From Tessaracoccus sp. OH4464_COT-324 (lineage in GTDB: Bacteria; Actinomycetota; Actinomycetes; Propionibacteriales; Propionibacteriaceae): 64,000 bases of DNA. The notes beneath the pieces are model-generated. The model was not told where the DNA came from, made no database searches, and was given only the letters and a program-made list of their open reading frames with translations. The stretch is from positions 62,001 through 126,000 of the forward strand of contig NZ_RQYZ01000008.1 of assembly GCF_003932855.1 (NCBI RefSeq), in the 5' to 3' direction. Positions within the stretch are counted from its first letter, which is position 1. Each line of letters opens with the position of its first letter. Positions 1 to 8,795 of the stretch are shown here, piece by piece. A program made the position numbers and the translations under genes.

Positions 1-53
1 TCGATTGGCACGACGACTCCCGTCAGGGGCGCTGTGAGGCTAAGCTCGCTCAT
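1..53 (-). CDS. PTS glucose-type EIIA component, N-terminus only
   Basis: Only the first 17 codons are in the window; the gene runs off the left edge. The peptide reads MSELSLTAPLTGVVVPI, which matches the opening beta strand of the glucose/crr-type PTS IIA fold (APxxGxVVPL). The ATG at 53-51 is preceded by GGAG seven bases upstream. A TAGAGT -10 hexamer lies about 50 bases upstream (complement of 103-108). Known role of the family: phosphotransfer from HPr to a sugar-specific IIB domain in the cytoplasm. Whether it is a stand-alone IIA or the front of a larger PTS protein cannot be seen. Confidence 0.6.
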   Translation of the reverse strand, partial: MSELSLTAPLTGVVVPI

Positions 54-102
54 TACTATTCTCCATTTCTGGGAGTTTCCCGCTCACTAAAGCGGTTCAC
101 AC

Positions 103-108
103 ACTCTA
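103..108 (-). promoter_or_regulatory. -10 hexamer of the PTS gene
   Basis: TAGAGT on the minus strand predicts a start near base 96 and a leader of about 43 bases. The leader holds two small hairpins (arms 80-84/91-95 and GGGA/TCCC at 71-81). Confidence 0.45.
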
Positions 109-361
109 TCCGGCATGGGCGGCCTCTGGCAGGAGACTCGGTCAAATGCTGGTATCTGGTCTGGCGGCCTGCACTGACGGCGTGCAAACGGCCGATTGGG
201 CCGACCTGGGTGAGGCGGACGCCTGCGTTACCCGCAGGGTCCCTGCCTCCGGGAGCCTCCTCGGTGCGCCCGAGAGCACCCTTGGCTGCACCATCAATGG
301 GGAGGTCGCGTCGCGTGGACGCCGCTGGCAGAGTTGCTGGCGTGCGGTTGCGCTGCGCGGG
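109..361. other. Unexplained hairpin-rich region between divergent promoters
   Basis: This stretch lies between the -10 of the PTS gene and the -10 of guaB, so neither leader should include it. It has no convincing coding frame. From 170 to 280 it holds six consecutive perfect short inverted repeats: 170-174/182-186, 189-193/199-203, 213-217/220-224, 234-239/241-246, 247-250/252-255 and 263-267/276-280. It could be a structured small RNA with its own promoter, a DNA-level element or GC-driven chance pairing. I cannot assign it. Confidence 0.35.
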
Positions 362-367
362 TAGACT
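362..367 (+). promoter_or_regulatory. guaB -10 hexamer
   Basis: TAGACT predicts a start near 374 and a 47-base leader. The leader contains the palindrome CCCGATCGGG at 388-397 and a GAGAGG ribosome site before the GTG at 421. Confidence 0.5.
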
Positions 368-417
368 CAACGCACACGTTAGGACATCCCGATCGGGTGT
401 CACGGCGCGAGAGGTAA

Positions 418-1932
<1,515 letters not shown>

Positions 1933-1937
1933 GCGGG

Positions 1938-2702
1938 ATGTCCCACGCGCAGTCGGAGGCTCCGACGTCTGCGAGCCCGGTGCCCACCAGCGCGGGCCGG
2001 TACTGCTTCGCCCAGGGGTTGCAGGGTGCTACGTTGCTGGCGCTCGGGTTCATCGTCTTCTTCATGACCGCTACGGGCATCTTCACCAACTACCTGCAAC
2101 CCTGGTACGAGGTCCCGCTGTTTGCCAGCTCGGCGATCCTCTGGTTCTTCGGGTTGTGGACGCTCATCGCCGCCGCCGAGGAGATTGACCTCGCGGGCGA
2201 CTCAGTGACGGTGCACCACCCGGCGCCACGGATTGGAGCGCTGGTCCTGGTGCCCGTCTTGTTGGTTTCGATGGCGGCCCCCGGACCGCTGGGTGTCGAC
2301 GCGTTGGAGCGGCAGCCCGCGCTGACGGTGCCCGTGGCCGAGGACAGCGGCTTCCCGCCGCTCGCCGACGGGCAGGCCAACGACATGACGCTGAAGCAAC
2401 TGCTGGAGCGCTACGAGTGGGACGATCCCGAGGATCTGGCCGGAAAGCAACTCAGGATTGTCGGTTTCGTCGGCCAGGAATCCGACGGCCAGCGCTGGAG
2501 CCTGAACCGGTTCGGAATTTTCTGCTGTGCCGCCGATGCCCGCGCCTACTCCGCGAACATCAGCGGCGTGCCCCGGCCGGAGCGCACCTTCGCTTGGGTG
2601 GAGGTGGTTGGGGTGATCGACTTTGACGCCAGCGGTGAGCTTCCCGTGCTGTTCGTGGAGTCGGTGACCGAGGTGCCCGTTCCGGAGGAGCCCTACTTGT
2701 GA
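1938..2702 (+). CDS. TIGR03943/DUF1980-type membrane-anchored protein (YcgQ-like)
   Basis: 254 aa. A short polar N-terminus is followed by two predicted membrane segments (about residues 27-50 and 60-80), a third hydrophobic stretch (about 97-115) and a C-terminal extracytoplasmic domain. That domain resembles the conserved part of this family (GKQLRIVGFVGQE, FGIFCCAADARAYS, WVEVVGVI). The CC pair and surrounding motif are conserved in the family. It overlaps the next gene, a UPF0718 permease, by 4 bp; the two families are regularly paired (ycgQ-ycgR of Bacillus). Their substrate is not established, and some family members are in zinc-responsive regulons, but no Zur site is seen here. The ATG at 1938 is chosen because the frame upstream runs inside guaB. 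Confidence 0.75.
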   Translation: MSHAQSEAPTSASPVPTSAGRYCFAQGLQGATLLALGFIVFFMTATGIFTNYLQPWYEVPLFASSAILWFFGLWTLIAAAEEIDLAGDSVTVHHPAPRIGALVLVPVLLVSMAAPGPLGVDALERQPALTVPVAEDSGFPPLADGQANDMTLKQLLERYEWDDPEDLAGKQLRIVGFVGQESDGQRWSLNRFGIFCCAADARAYSANISGVPRPERTFAWVEVVGVIDFDASGELPVLFVESVTEVPVPEEPYL

Positions 2703-3673
2703 GTGTGCTGCCCGCCATGCGTCCCCGCATCTGGCCGATGCCCGTCGCGATCATGACGGCGGTGCTGGTCCTAATCGGCATCCAGTTCCGGCTCGGGCCA
2801 ATCGTGGGCTACGAGGGCATGTTCGCGACCTGGTCCACGCTCTTCGTGGCCATCGTTGTGCAGGCGCTGCCCTTCCTGGTGCTGGGCGTCGTCGTGTCGG
2901 GGCTGATCGCGGGGTTTCTGCCCAGAAACCTGCTGTCTCGGATAACGCCCCGGTCCCCGCTGCTTGCGGTGCCTGCTGCCTCCGTCGCCGGGGTGTTCCT
3001 GCCGGGTTGCGAGTGCGCGTCGGTGCCGGTGTCCCAGTCGTTGATGCGCCGCGGGCTGTCGCAGGCGGCCGCGCTGGCCTTTCTGCTGGCCGCGCCTGCG
3101 ATCAACCCCATCGTCATGGTGGCCACGGCTATCGCTTTCCTCGGTAACCCGACGATGGTGTGGGCGCGGTTCGTGGCCTCGCTCCTCGCGGTGCTGATGG
3201 TGTGCTGGCTCTGGGTGTTCCTGGGAAAGGAGGAGTGGATGAAGCCCCAGGAACCCGGGGGGCATCACCACTCCGGCTGGGGAGAGTTCCGGGAGGTGGC
3301 CGTCCACGACCTGATGCAGGCGGGGGGGTTCTTGGTGGTTGGCGCCGGGGTCGCCGCCCTGATGAAGGTGGCCCTGCCGGTCGGCTGGCTCACCGCACTC
3401 AGCGAAAACCCTTGGCTGGCGGTGGCGTGCCTGGCGCTGCTCGCTGTGCTGCTGTCGCTGTGCTCGGAGGCGGACGCCTTTGTGGTGTCGTCCATGAGCT
3501 TTGTCTCCCCGACGGCTCAATTGGCCTTCCTTGTGGTGGGCCCAATGGTGGACGTGAAGTTGTTCGCGATGCAGTCGGGCGCCTTCGGTACTCGCTTCGC
3601 GCTGCGGTTCATGCCGTTGACCTTCGTCGTTTGCGTGCTCTCTGCGGTGTTCGTCGGCTGGCTGATGCTCTGA
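2699..3673 (+). CDS. UPF0718/DUF318 permease (YcgR-like)
   Basis: 324 aa integral membrane protein with about eight hydrophobic segments. It has the family signature: a cysteine motif GCECASVPVSQSLMRRG followed by LAFLLAAPAINPIV. The same signature is partly repeated in the second half (SLCSEADAFVVSS), suggesting two related halves. The GTG start overlaps the stop of the DUF1980-type gene by 4 bp, so the two are co-translated and probably form one complex at the membrane. Family transport function remains largely unassigned; metal or organic-anion transport is suggested only by the Cys motifs and by association elsewhere. Confidence 0.8.
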   Translation: MSVLPAMRPRIWPMPVAIMTAVLVLIGIQFRLGPIVGYEGMFATWSTLFVAIVVQALPFLVLGVVVSGLIAGFLPRNLLSRITPRSPLLAVPAASVAGVFLPGCECASVPVSQSLMRRGLSQAAALAFLLAAPAINPIVMVATAIAFLGNPTMVWARFVASLLAVLMVCWLWVFLGKEEWMKPQEPGGHHHSGWGEFREVAVHDLMQAGGFLVVGAGVAALMKVALPVGWLTALSENPWLAVACLALLAVLLSLCSEADAFVVSSMSFVSPTAQLAFLVVGPMVDVKLFAMQSGAFGTRFALRFMPLTFVVCVLSAVFVGWLML

Positions 3674-3680
3674 GCTGGAC

Positions 3681-3686
3681 TAGACT
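3681..3686 (+). promoter_or_regulatory. guaB3 -10 hexamer
   Basis: TAGACT just after the permease stop predicts a start near 3693. The SD-like GGAAGG at 3698-3703 lies 7 bases before the ATG at 3711. Confidence 0.5.
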
Positions 3687-3710
3687 GGCCCCGTTTTGGA
3701 AGGACTGATC

Positions 3711-4814
3711 ATGTACGAACTCGCCCGCAGCAAGCGTGCTACCCCGGCCTACAGCTTTGACGACGTAGCGATCGCGCCCACGCGGCGAACTCGCGGCGAC
3801 TCCGAGGTGGATATTTCGTGGAGGATCGACGCGGTCACCTTCGACCTGCCGATTGTCGCCGCTCCTATGGACTCGGTGATGAGTCCGGAGACCGCAATCA
3901 GGATGGGACAGCTGGGCGGTTTGGGGGTGCTTAACCTGGAGGGGCTGTGGACCCGCTACGAGGACCCGACGGCGGCCTACGAGCAGTTGACCGGCGAGAT
4001 GGACCAGGTGCGGGTCACACGAAAGATGCAGGAGATCTATTCCGAGCCGGTGAAGGCGGAACTGATCGAGGCCAGGCTTGCTCAGCTGCGCGCGGCAGAC
4101 GTCCCTGTGGCCGCCTCGCTGTCGCCCGCACGCACGCAGGAGTTCGCGTCAATCATCGAGAAGGCGGGCCTGGACTTCTTCGTGATTCGCGGCACGACGG
4201 TGTCCGCGGAGCACGTCGGCGGTGCAGAGGCCCTCAACTTGAAGGAGTTTATCTATCGGTTCGACGTGCCGGTGCTCGTGGGCGGTGTGGCTTCTTACCG
4301 GGCTGCGCGTCACCTGATGCGCGCGGGAGCGGCGGGCGTGCTCGTCGGTTTCGGAGGCGGCGCTACGCACACGACGGCGTCGGTGCTGGGTATCGAGGTG
4401 CCGATGGCGTCGGCGGTCGCGGACGTGGCGGAGGCTCGTCGTGACTACCTGGAGGAGTCGGGCGGGCGCTACGTGCACATCATCGCTGACGGCGCGGTGG
4501 GTCGTTCGGGCGACATCGCCAAGGCCATCGCCTGCGGGGCGGATGCCGTGATGGTGGGGTCCCCGCTGGCGCGCGCCACGGAGGCCCCGGGCAGGGGGTG
4601 GCACTGGGGGCCGGAGGCGTGGCACGGTTCGCTGCCGCGCGGTGAGCGTTCCCACTTCGAGCAGGTGGGTACCCTGGCGGAGGTGGTCGTCGGCCCGTCG
4701 CACCTGCCAGATGGCACCATGAACCTGGCGGGTGGCCTGCGCAAGGCGATGGCGATGACGGGGCACACCGACCTCAAGCGCTTCCAGCGTGCTGACCTCA
4801 TCTTGCGCCGATGA
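3711..4814 (+). CDS. guaB3: GuaB3 family IMP dehydrogenase-related protein
   Basis: 367 aa TIM-barrel protein of the actinobacterial GuaB3 family, lacking the CBS insertion of GuaB. The substrate loop reads GFGGGATHTTASVLG where true IMPDH has [11 protein letters not shown], so the catalytic Cys is replaced by His. ADGAVGRSGDIAKAIACGADAVMVGS is the conserved phosphate-binding region (residues ~264-289). IMPDH activity by the usual Cys mechanism is therefore unlikely; the family's reaction is unsettled. ATG 3711 is preferred over an in-frame TTG at 3696 because GGAAGG sits 7 bases before it. The stop overlaps the chorismate mutase start (ATGA). Confidence 0.9.
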   Translation: MYELARSKRATPAYSFDDVAIAPTRRTRGDSEVDISWRIDAVTFDLPIVAAPMDSVMSPETAIRMGQLGGLGVLNLEGLWTRYEDPTAAYEQLTGEMDQVRVTRKMQEIYSEPVKAELIEARLAQLRAADVPVAASLSPARTQEFASIIEKAGLDFFVIRGTTVSAEHVGGAEALNLKEFIYRFDVPVLVGGVASYRAARHLMRAGAAGVLVGFGGGATHTTASVLGIEVPMASAVADVAEARRDYLEESGGRYVHIIADGAVGRSGDIAKAIACGADAVMVGSPLARATEAPGRGWHWGPEAWHGSLPRGERSHFEQVGTLAEVVVGPSHLPDGTMNLAGGLRKAMAMTGHTDLKRFQRADLILRR

Positions 4815-5110
4815 ATGCCGACGAGGCGCGCGCCGAGCTGTTGCGGCTGCGAGCCAGCATCGACAACCTGGATTCGATGCTGGTGCATTTGCTCGCGGAA
4901 CGATTCAAGGTGACCAAGCGGGTGGGCGAGTTGAAAGCCGGGCATGACATGCCGCCCGCGGACCCGGTGCGGGAGGCGCAGCAGATCGCTCGTCTCCGCT
5001 CGCTCGCGGAGGAGGCGCAGCTCGACCCGGAGTTTGCGGAGAAGTTCCTGCAGTTCATCGTACGCGAGGTGGTGCGCCACCACGAGCGCATCCGGGAGGA
5101 GCGGGTGTGA
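4811..5110 (+). CDS. AroQ-class chorismate mutase
   Basis: 99 aa, all-helical, with the AroQ fingerprint: RASIDNLDSMLVHLLAER (helix 1, catalytic Arg), KVTKRVGELKA (Lys), then DPVREAQQIARLR. It converts chorismate to prephenate for Phe/Tyr synthesis in the cytosol. It has no export signal, so it is the intracellular type. Its ATG overlaps the guaB3 stop by 4 bp, so the two are translationally coupled; the metabolic link between them is not obvious. Confidence 0.9.
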   Translation: MNADEARAELLRLRASIDNLDSMLVHLLAERFKVTKRVGELKAGHDMPPADPVREAQQIARLRSLAEEAQLDPEFAEKFLQFIVREVVRHHERIREERV

Positions 5111-5118
5111 GCCCGATC

Positions 5119-5174
5119 AGCTAGCCTGACTCCGGGAAGCCCGGGCTCGCGCGGCTTGTGCTGTCTGGTGGGCC
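5119..5174. terminator. Possible bidirectional terminator
   Basis: Lies between the convergent chorismate mutase and globin genes. CTGAC plus CCGG pairs with CCGG plus GTCAG around a large loop that holds a small CCGGG/CCCGG hairpin. There is no T-tract. Confidence 0.3.
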
Positions 5175-5177
5175 GGG

Positions 5178-5555
5178 TCAGTCGTCGGCGTTGATGAGGA
5201 ACTGGGCTGCCCGGGTGAGGTATTCGCGCAGCTCGCGGTCATCGTCGGGGCTGAGCCCGAGGGTGTCCACGGCGATACTCATGTGGTGCAGCCAGCGGGC
5301 TGCGGCCGTCGGCGTCACCTTGAAGGGCGCATGCCTGATTCGGAGCCTGGGGTGGCCGCGAAGCTCGTGGTAGGCGCTGGGGCCGCCCCAGTACTGTTCC
5401 AGGAACAGCCGCAGCCGCTCTTCCGCCGGGCCCAGGTCCTCCTCGGGGTACATCTCCTTGAGCAGCGGATCCTGCGCCACGCCACGGTAGAACTCCCGGG
5501 TGAGTCGCGCGAAGGTTTCATGGCCGCCGACGCGGTCGAAGAAGCTCTCTTCCAT
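5178..5555 (-). CDS. glbO: Group II truncated haemoglobin (trHbO)
   Basis: 125 aa from ATG 5555 (an in-frame TTG at 5564 is the alternative). Strong match to the GlbO pattern: VGGHETFARL, MYPEEDLGPAEERLRLFLEQYWGG, then RGHPRLRIRHAPFKV with the proximal haem His in RHAPF, and the group II Trp in ARWLHHM. Known family roles are O2/NO binding and interaction with electron transport under low oxygen. It is divergent from a TetR-ABC operon. Its predicted -10 (TATAGT, complement of 5583-5588) overlaps a dyad also found at the tetR promoter, so it may share that regulator. Confidence 0.93.
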   Translation of the reverse strand: MEESFFDRVGGHETFARLTREFYRGVAQDPLLKEMYPEEDLGPAEERLRLFLEQYWGGPSAYHELRGHPRLRIRHAPFKVTPTAAARWLHHMSIAVDTLGLSPDDDRELREYLTRAAQFLINADD

Positions 5556-5582
5556 GGTCGACAAGAGTAGTACGTGAACGTC

Positions 5583-5588
5583 ACTATA
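5583..5588 (-). promoter_or_regulatory. glbO -10 hexamer
   Basis: TATAGT on the minus strand overlaps the left arm of the dyad at 5585-5598. The predicted leader is about 20 bases. Confidence 0.45.
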
Positions 5589-5598
5589 CGGATGTATA
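5585..5598. promoter_or_regulatory. Operator-like dyad 1 (TATAC-GGAT-GTATA)
   Basis: Perfect 5-bp arms with a 4-bp centre, overlapping the glbO -10. Its centre lies 20 bp, about two helical turns, from the second dyad. Confidence 0.6.
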
Positions 5599-5604
5599 AG
5601 AAAT

Positions 5605-5618
5605 GATACACTCGTATC
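5605..5618. promoter_or_regulatory. Operator-like dyad 2 (GATAC-ACTC-GTATC)
   Basis: Same architecture as dyad 1 (ATAC-N4-GTAT core). It covers the tetR -10 and ends at the base before the tetR ATG. It is a likely autoregulatory site for the TetR protein. Confidence 0.6.
5607..5612 (+). promoter_or_regulatory. Leaderless promoter of tetR gene
   Basis: TACACT lies exactly 6 bases before ATG 5619, placing the predicted start at the A of the ATG. No SD is seen. Confidence 0.5.
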
Positions 5619-6236
5619 ATGGAGCGGACGACGAGAGCTCGGCTACGGGATGCCGCGATTGAGCTGGTGGCGGAAGGGCACCAGCCTTCCGCGCGAACAG
5701 TGGCCGAACGAGCCGGGGTGAGCGCGGGCCTGGTCCGGCATCACTTCGGCTCGATGAGCAAACTTCAGGCGGAGTGCGATGCACACATCGCGCGGCTCAT
5801 CCGTCAGATGAAGCAGGAGGCGATCCGGCTGGGGCAACGGCTCGACGTGCTGCAGGCCATCCTGGCCGCGGATCGCACGCGCGCCCTGCCCTACCTGGCC
5901 CACCGGCTGGGGGCCGATAGCCCGGAGATCGACGTCCTCGTCGACCAGCTCGCCTCAGACGCCGAGGGTTACCTGCGCGAGGCCGTGGAACTTGGCGAAC
6001 TGCAGCCGATCGCCGACCTGCACCACGTCGCCAAGCTCGCCACGCTGCACGCACTGGGCGAGGTGGCCCTGCACCGTCACCTGGCGCGAATGTTCCACGT
6101 CGACCTGACCAGGACCGACCTGGCTCAGGAACCCGGATTCCACAACTACCTGTCCGCGCAGGTGGAGCTGTATGCGGGACTGATGTCGCCCACCCGGCTC
6201 GCGCTGCTGCGCGCATACCTACAGGAGAACCGATGA
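5619..6236 (+). CDS. TetR-family transcriptional regulator
   Basis: 205 aa. The N-terminal HTH (residues ~5-50) reads RLRDAAIELVAEG...ARTVAERAGVSAGLVRHHFGS, a canonical TetR DNA-binding domain. The C-terminal helical half is variable, as expected for a ligand and dimer domain. It overlaps the ABC ATPase gene by 4 bp (ATGA), so the regulator is co-transcribed with the exporter it probably controls. Two matching dyads lie directly upstream, one over its own promoter and one over the glbO promoter. The ligand is unknown; export of a toxic small molecule is inferred only from gene order. Confidence 0.9.
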   Translation: MERTTRARLRDAAIELVAEGHQPSARTVAERAGVSAGLVRHHFGSMSKLQAECDAHIARLIRQMKQEAIRLGQRLDVLQAILAADRTRALPYLAHRLGADSPEIDVLVDQLASDAEGYLREAVELGELQPIADLHHVAKLATLHALGEVALHRHLARMFHVDLTRTDLAQEPGFHNYLSAQVELYAGLMSPTRLALLRAYLQENR

Positions 6237-7117
6237 CCGTCATCGAAACCAACGGCCTGATCAAGCGCTTCGGCAAGTTCACGGCTCTCGAAGGAATCGA
6301 CCTTCAGGTGCAGGCGGGGGAGGTTTACGGCTTCCTCGGCCCAAACGGCGCGGGAAAATCCACCGTGATCCGCGTGCTCCTCGACGAGATCCGCGCTACG
6401 GCAGGAGCGGCCACCCTGTTCGGCCTCGACTCACGCAAGGACGCGGTGGCGATCCACCGACGGATCGGATACTTGCCCAGCGACCTCACGCTCTACCCCA
6501 AGCTGACGGGCAAGGAATGCCTGCGGTTCTTTGCCCGGCTGCGTGGCGGCATCGACTGGACCTACGTCAACGAGCTTGCCGCACGGTTCGACGCTGAACT
6601 GGGTAAGCGCTGCGCCGAGCTCTCCACCGGGAACCGGCAGAAGATCGGCCTGATCGCCGCGCTCATGCACAAGCCAGAGCTGGTGATCATGGATGAGCCA
6701 AACGCCGGCCTGGATCCTCTCATTCAGCACGAGTTTCAGCAGGTGGTGCGGGAGGTCGTGGCGGAGGGGCGAACGGTGTTCCTATCGAGCCATACGCTCT
6801 CCGAGGTGCAGCGAGTTGCCGACCGCGTCGGCATCATCCGTCAGGGACGCATGGTCGCCGTCGAGGAGATTGGTCGGCTGCTCGCCGTGCGGCGAGTGGT
6901 TCTCGTCCTCGACGGCGTGGCCACTCGCGACGACTTCGCAGGGCTCACCGGGGTCACCGATCTGCGCATCACGGATAAACGAGTCACCCTGGGTTTCGCG
7001 GGTGAACTCGGCGTGCTGCTGGACGCGGTGGGTAAGAAACACCACATCCTCGACATGCAGGCCGCCGACGCGGACCTTGAGGAGTTCTTCCTGGCCTTCT
7101 ACCAGGAGCAAAAGTGA
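6233..7117 (+). CDS. ABC transporter ATP-binding protein (exporter type)
   Basis: 294 aa single nucleotide-binding domain: Walker A GPNGAGKST (residues ~37-45), degenerate signature LSTGNRQKIGL, Walker B LVIMDEPNAGLDP, switch His in SSHTLSEV. A C-terminal extension of about 70 aa follows, as in CcmA/DrrA-type exporters. It starts within the tetR stop and its own stop overlaps the permease gene by 4 bp. It powers efflux with the 538-aa permease; the substrate is unknown. Confidence 0.93.
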   Translation: MTVIETNGLIKRFGKFTALEGIDLQVQAGEVYGFLGPNGAGKSTVIRVLLDEIRATAGAATLFGLDSRKDAVAIHRRIGYLPSDLTLYPKLTGKECLRFFARLRGGIDWTYVNELAARFDAELGKRCAELSTGNRQKIGLIAALMHKPELVIMDEPNAGLDPLIQHEFQQVVREVVAEGRTVFLSSHTLSEVQRVADRVGIIRQGRMVAVEEIGRLLAVRRVVLVLDGVATRDDFAGLTGVTDLRITDKRVTLGFAGELGVLLDAVGKKHHILDMQAADADLEEFFLAFYQEQK

Positions 7118-8730
7118 TAGCCGCAGCGCTCGCCACGCGCGCTCTCACGGAAAAGTGGCGTTCGGCAGCCGGCACGCTGGCGGCCGTCTTGGGCATCACC
7201 TGGCTGGCCATCGAGATCTACGGCTCCATCGACCTCAGCATCTACGACTCCCTGCCCGAACCGGTGCTGGCCCTGGTTGGTTTCCCCCGGGGAGCCAGTG
7301 CGCAGGTGCTCGCCTTCAATGAAGGGGTAGGGATGGTCGGTGGGTTGGCGGTGTCAGGTGTGGCCATCGCGCTAGGGGCGGACATCGTCGCGGGCGGTGA
7401 AGGGCGGCGAACTCTCCAATACGTGTTGGCCCAGCCGATCTCGCGTCTGACCACGGTGCTCACAAGCGCTGCCGTGCACCTTACCCTGGTCGCTGCGATG
7501 AGCGCGGGTATCTGGGCCGGTAGCCAGTTGCTCGCGCTCGGCTACGATGTCGACACGAGCGAGCTGCACCTGGGAGCCCTCTGCGTGACGCTTGGTGTAA
7601 GCGCGGCGCTGCATGGCGCTGCCGCCTTCGCGGTCGGGGCGATCACCGGCCGCAAGGGCCTGGCCGCGGGGGCTGGTTCCGCCCTGCTGATGCTGGGCTG
7701 GCTTGGCTCCGGGCTTCTCCCGCTCACCTCAGGCTATGCGAAATACGCGGACTGGCTGCCGTATCATTGGTTCGCAGGCCAGAAGACGCTGATGCGTGGG
7801 CTCGATCAGGGAACGCTCGCGCAGTTGATCATTGTCATGGCAGCGCTGTTCGCGGTGGGCATCGTCTCCTTCCCGCTGCGAGACCTGCGCTCCGTGGCCA
7901 CTGCGCCGCTGGGTGAGCGCCTTCGGGCGGTGAGGCTGCACGTCGCGCCGCGCAGCGTGGCCGGTGCTGCGATTGGGCGTGGATTCACGATGATCCTGGT
8001 AGTGAGCATGCTGCTTGCGGTGAGCGCGGTGATGATGGGTCCGATGTTCGACTCTATGAAGAGCGAGCTGGGTTCCTTTCAGAACTCGCTGCCGGATGAC
8101 CTGCTGGCGATATTCGGCATCGAGGATCTCTTGAGCCCAGGGGGGTTTCTGTGGACGGAAGTGATGAGCGTCTATGCGCCGCTGGCGATCATCGCGCTGG
8201 CGGCAGCCCAAGCAGTGGGCCTGGCCAAGGAGGAGCGCGCAGGCAGGGTGGGATTCCTGCTCTCCACGGGGGTATCGAGGGCCCGGGTGCTGCGCGGGGC
8301 CCTGCTGGCAATACTGGTAGGCTGCGGGCTCCTCGCCATGCTTACTTTCGTCGGCCTGCTAGTAGCCGACACGTGGGGCGGGCTTGGTTTGCCTGTCGTC
8401 AGGCTTGCTGGGGCCTGCATGCACCTGTTTGGCTACGGGTTGTGTGTGGGGGCGATATCGCTGGCGGTTGCGGCGGCCACAGGTAGCGCCGCTGCGGCGG
8501 GCTGGGGCGCTGCTGGGGTCGGCTTCCTGGGGCACTTCACTTACTCTCTGCTCCAGCTGGATCCTGCCACCGCTGTCCTCGCCAAACTGTCACCCACCTA
8601 CTACTACGCGGCTGCCCGGCCGCTGGAGTCGGGCGCCGACTGGGGCCACGTCGGGGTGTTGCTCGCGCTGGCGTCGGCGGCCCTGACCGTGGCCTTCCGC
8701 CGCTTCGATCGACGCGATCTGCGGGTTTGA
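7114..8730 (+). CDS. ABC-2 type exporter permease, two fused halves
   Basis: 538 aa with about twelve hydrophobic segments in two sets of six (residues ~20-250 and ~285-530), so one polypeptide carries both membrane halves. Motifs such as EGRRTLQYVLAQPISR and KEERAGRVGFLLSTGVSR occur at equivalent places in each half, indicating an internal duplication. This layout occurs in actinobacterial multidrug/antibiotic exporters paired with a single ATPase and a TetR regulator. The GTG start overlaps the ATPase stop by 4 bp. The substrate cannot be inferred. Confidence 0.85.
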   Translation: MIAAALATRALTEKWRSAAGTLAAVLGITWLAIEIYGSIDLSIYDSLPEPVLALVGFPRGASAQVLAFNEGVGMVGGLAVSGVAIALGADIVAGGEGRRTLQYVLAQPISRLTTVLTSAAVHLTLVAAMSAGIWAGSQLLALGYDVDTSELHLGALCVTLGVSAALHGAAAFAVGAITGRKGLAAGAGSALLMLGWLGSGLLPLTSGYAKYADWLPYHWFAGQKTLMRGLDQGTLAQLIIVMAALFAVGIVSFPLRDLRSVATAPLGERLRAVRLHVAPRSVAGAAIGRGFTMILVVSMLLAVSAVMMGPMFDSMKSELGSFQNSLPDDLLAIFGIEDLLSPGGFLWTEVMSVYAPLAIIALAAAQAVGLAKEERAGRVGFLLSTGVSRARVLRGALLAILVGCGLLAMLTFVGLLVADTWGGLGLPVVRLAGACMHLFGYGLCVGAISLAVAAATGSAAAAGWGAAGVGFLGHFTYSLLQLDPATAVLAKLSPTYYYAAARPLESGADWGHVGVLLALASAALTVAFRRFDRRDLRV

Positions 8731-8795
8731 GCCCGATCACGCCGGGGCTCCGTCGGGTCCAGCGGAGCTGCGGCAAACCAGTTGGGCCGGGCTCA
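8728..8795. terminator. Nested inverted repeats between convergent genes
   Basis: TGAGCCCG (8728-8735) pairs with CGGGCTCA (8788-8795), and an inner GCTCCG/CGGAGC pair lies at 8747-8752/8763-8768. The outer arms include the permease stop codon. It probably ends transcription from both sides; there is no T-tract. Confidence 0.4.
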
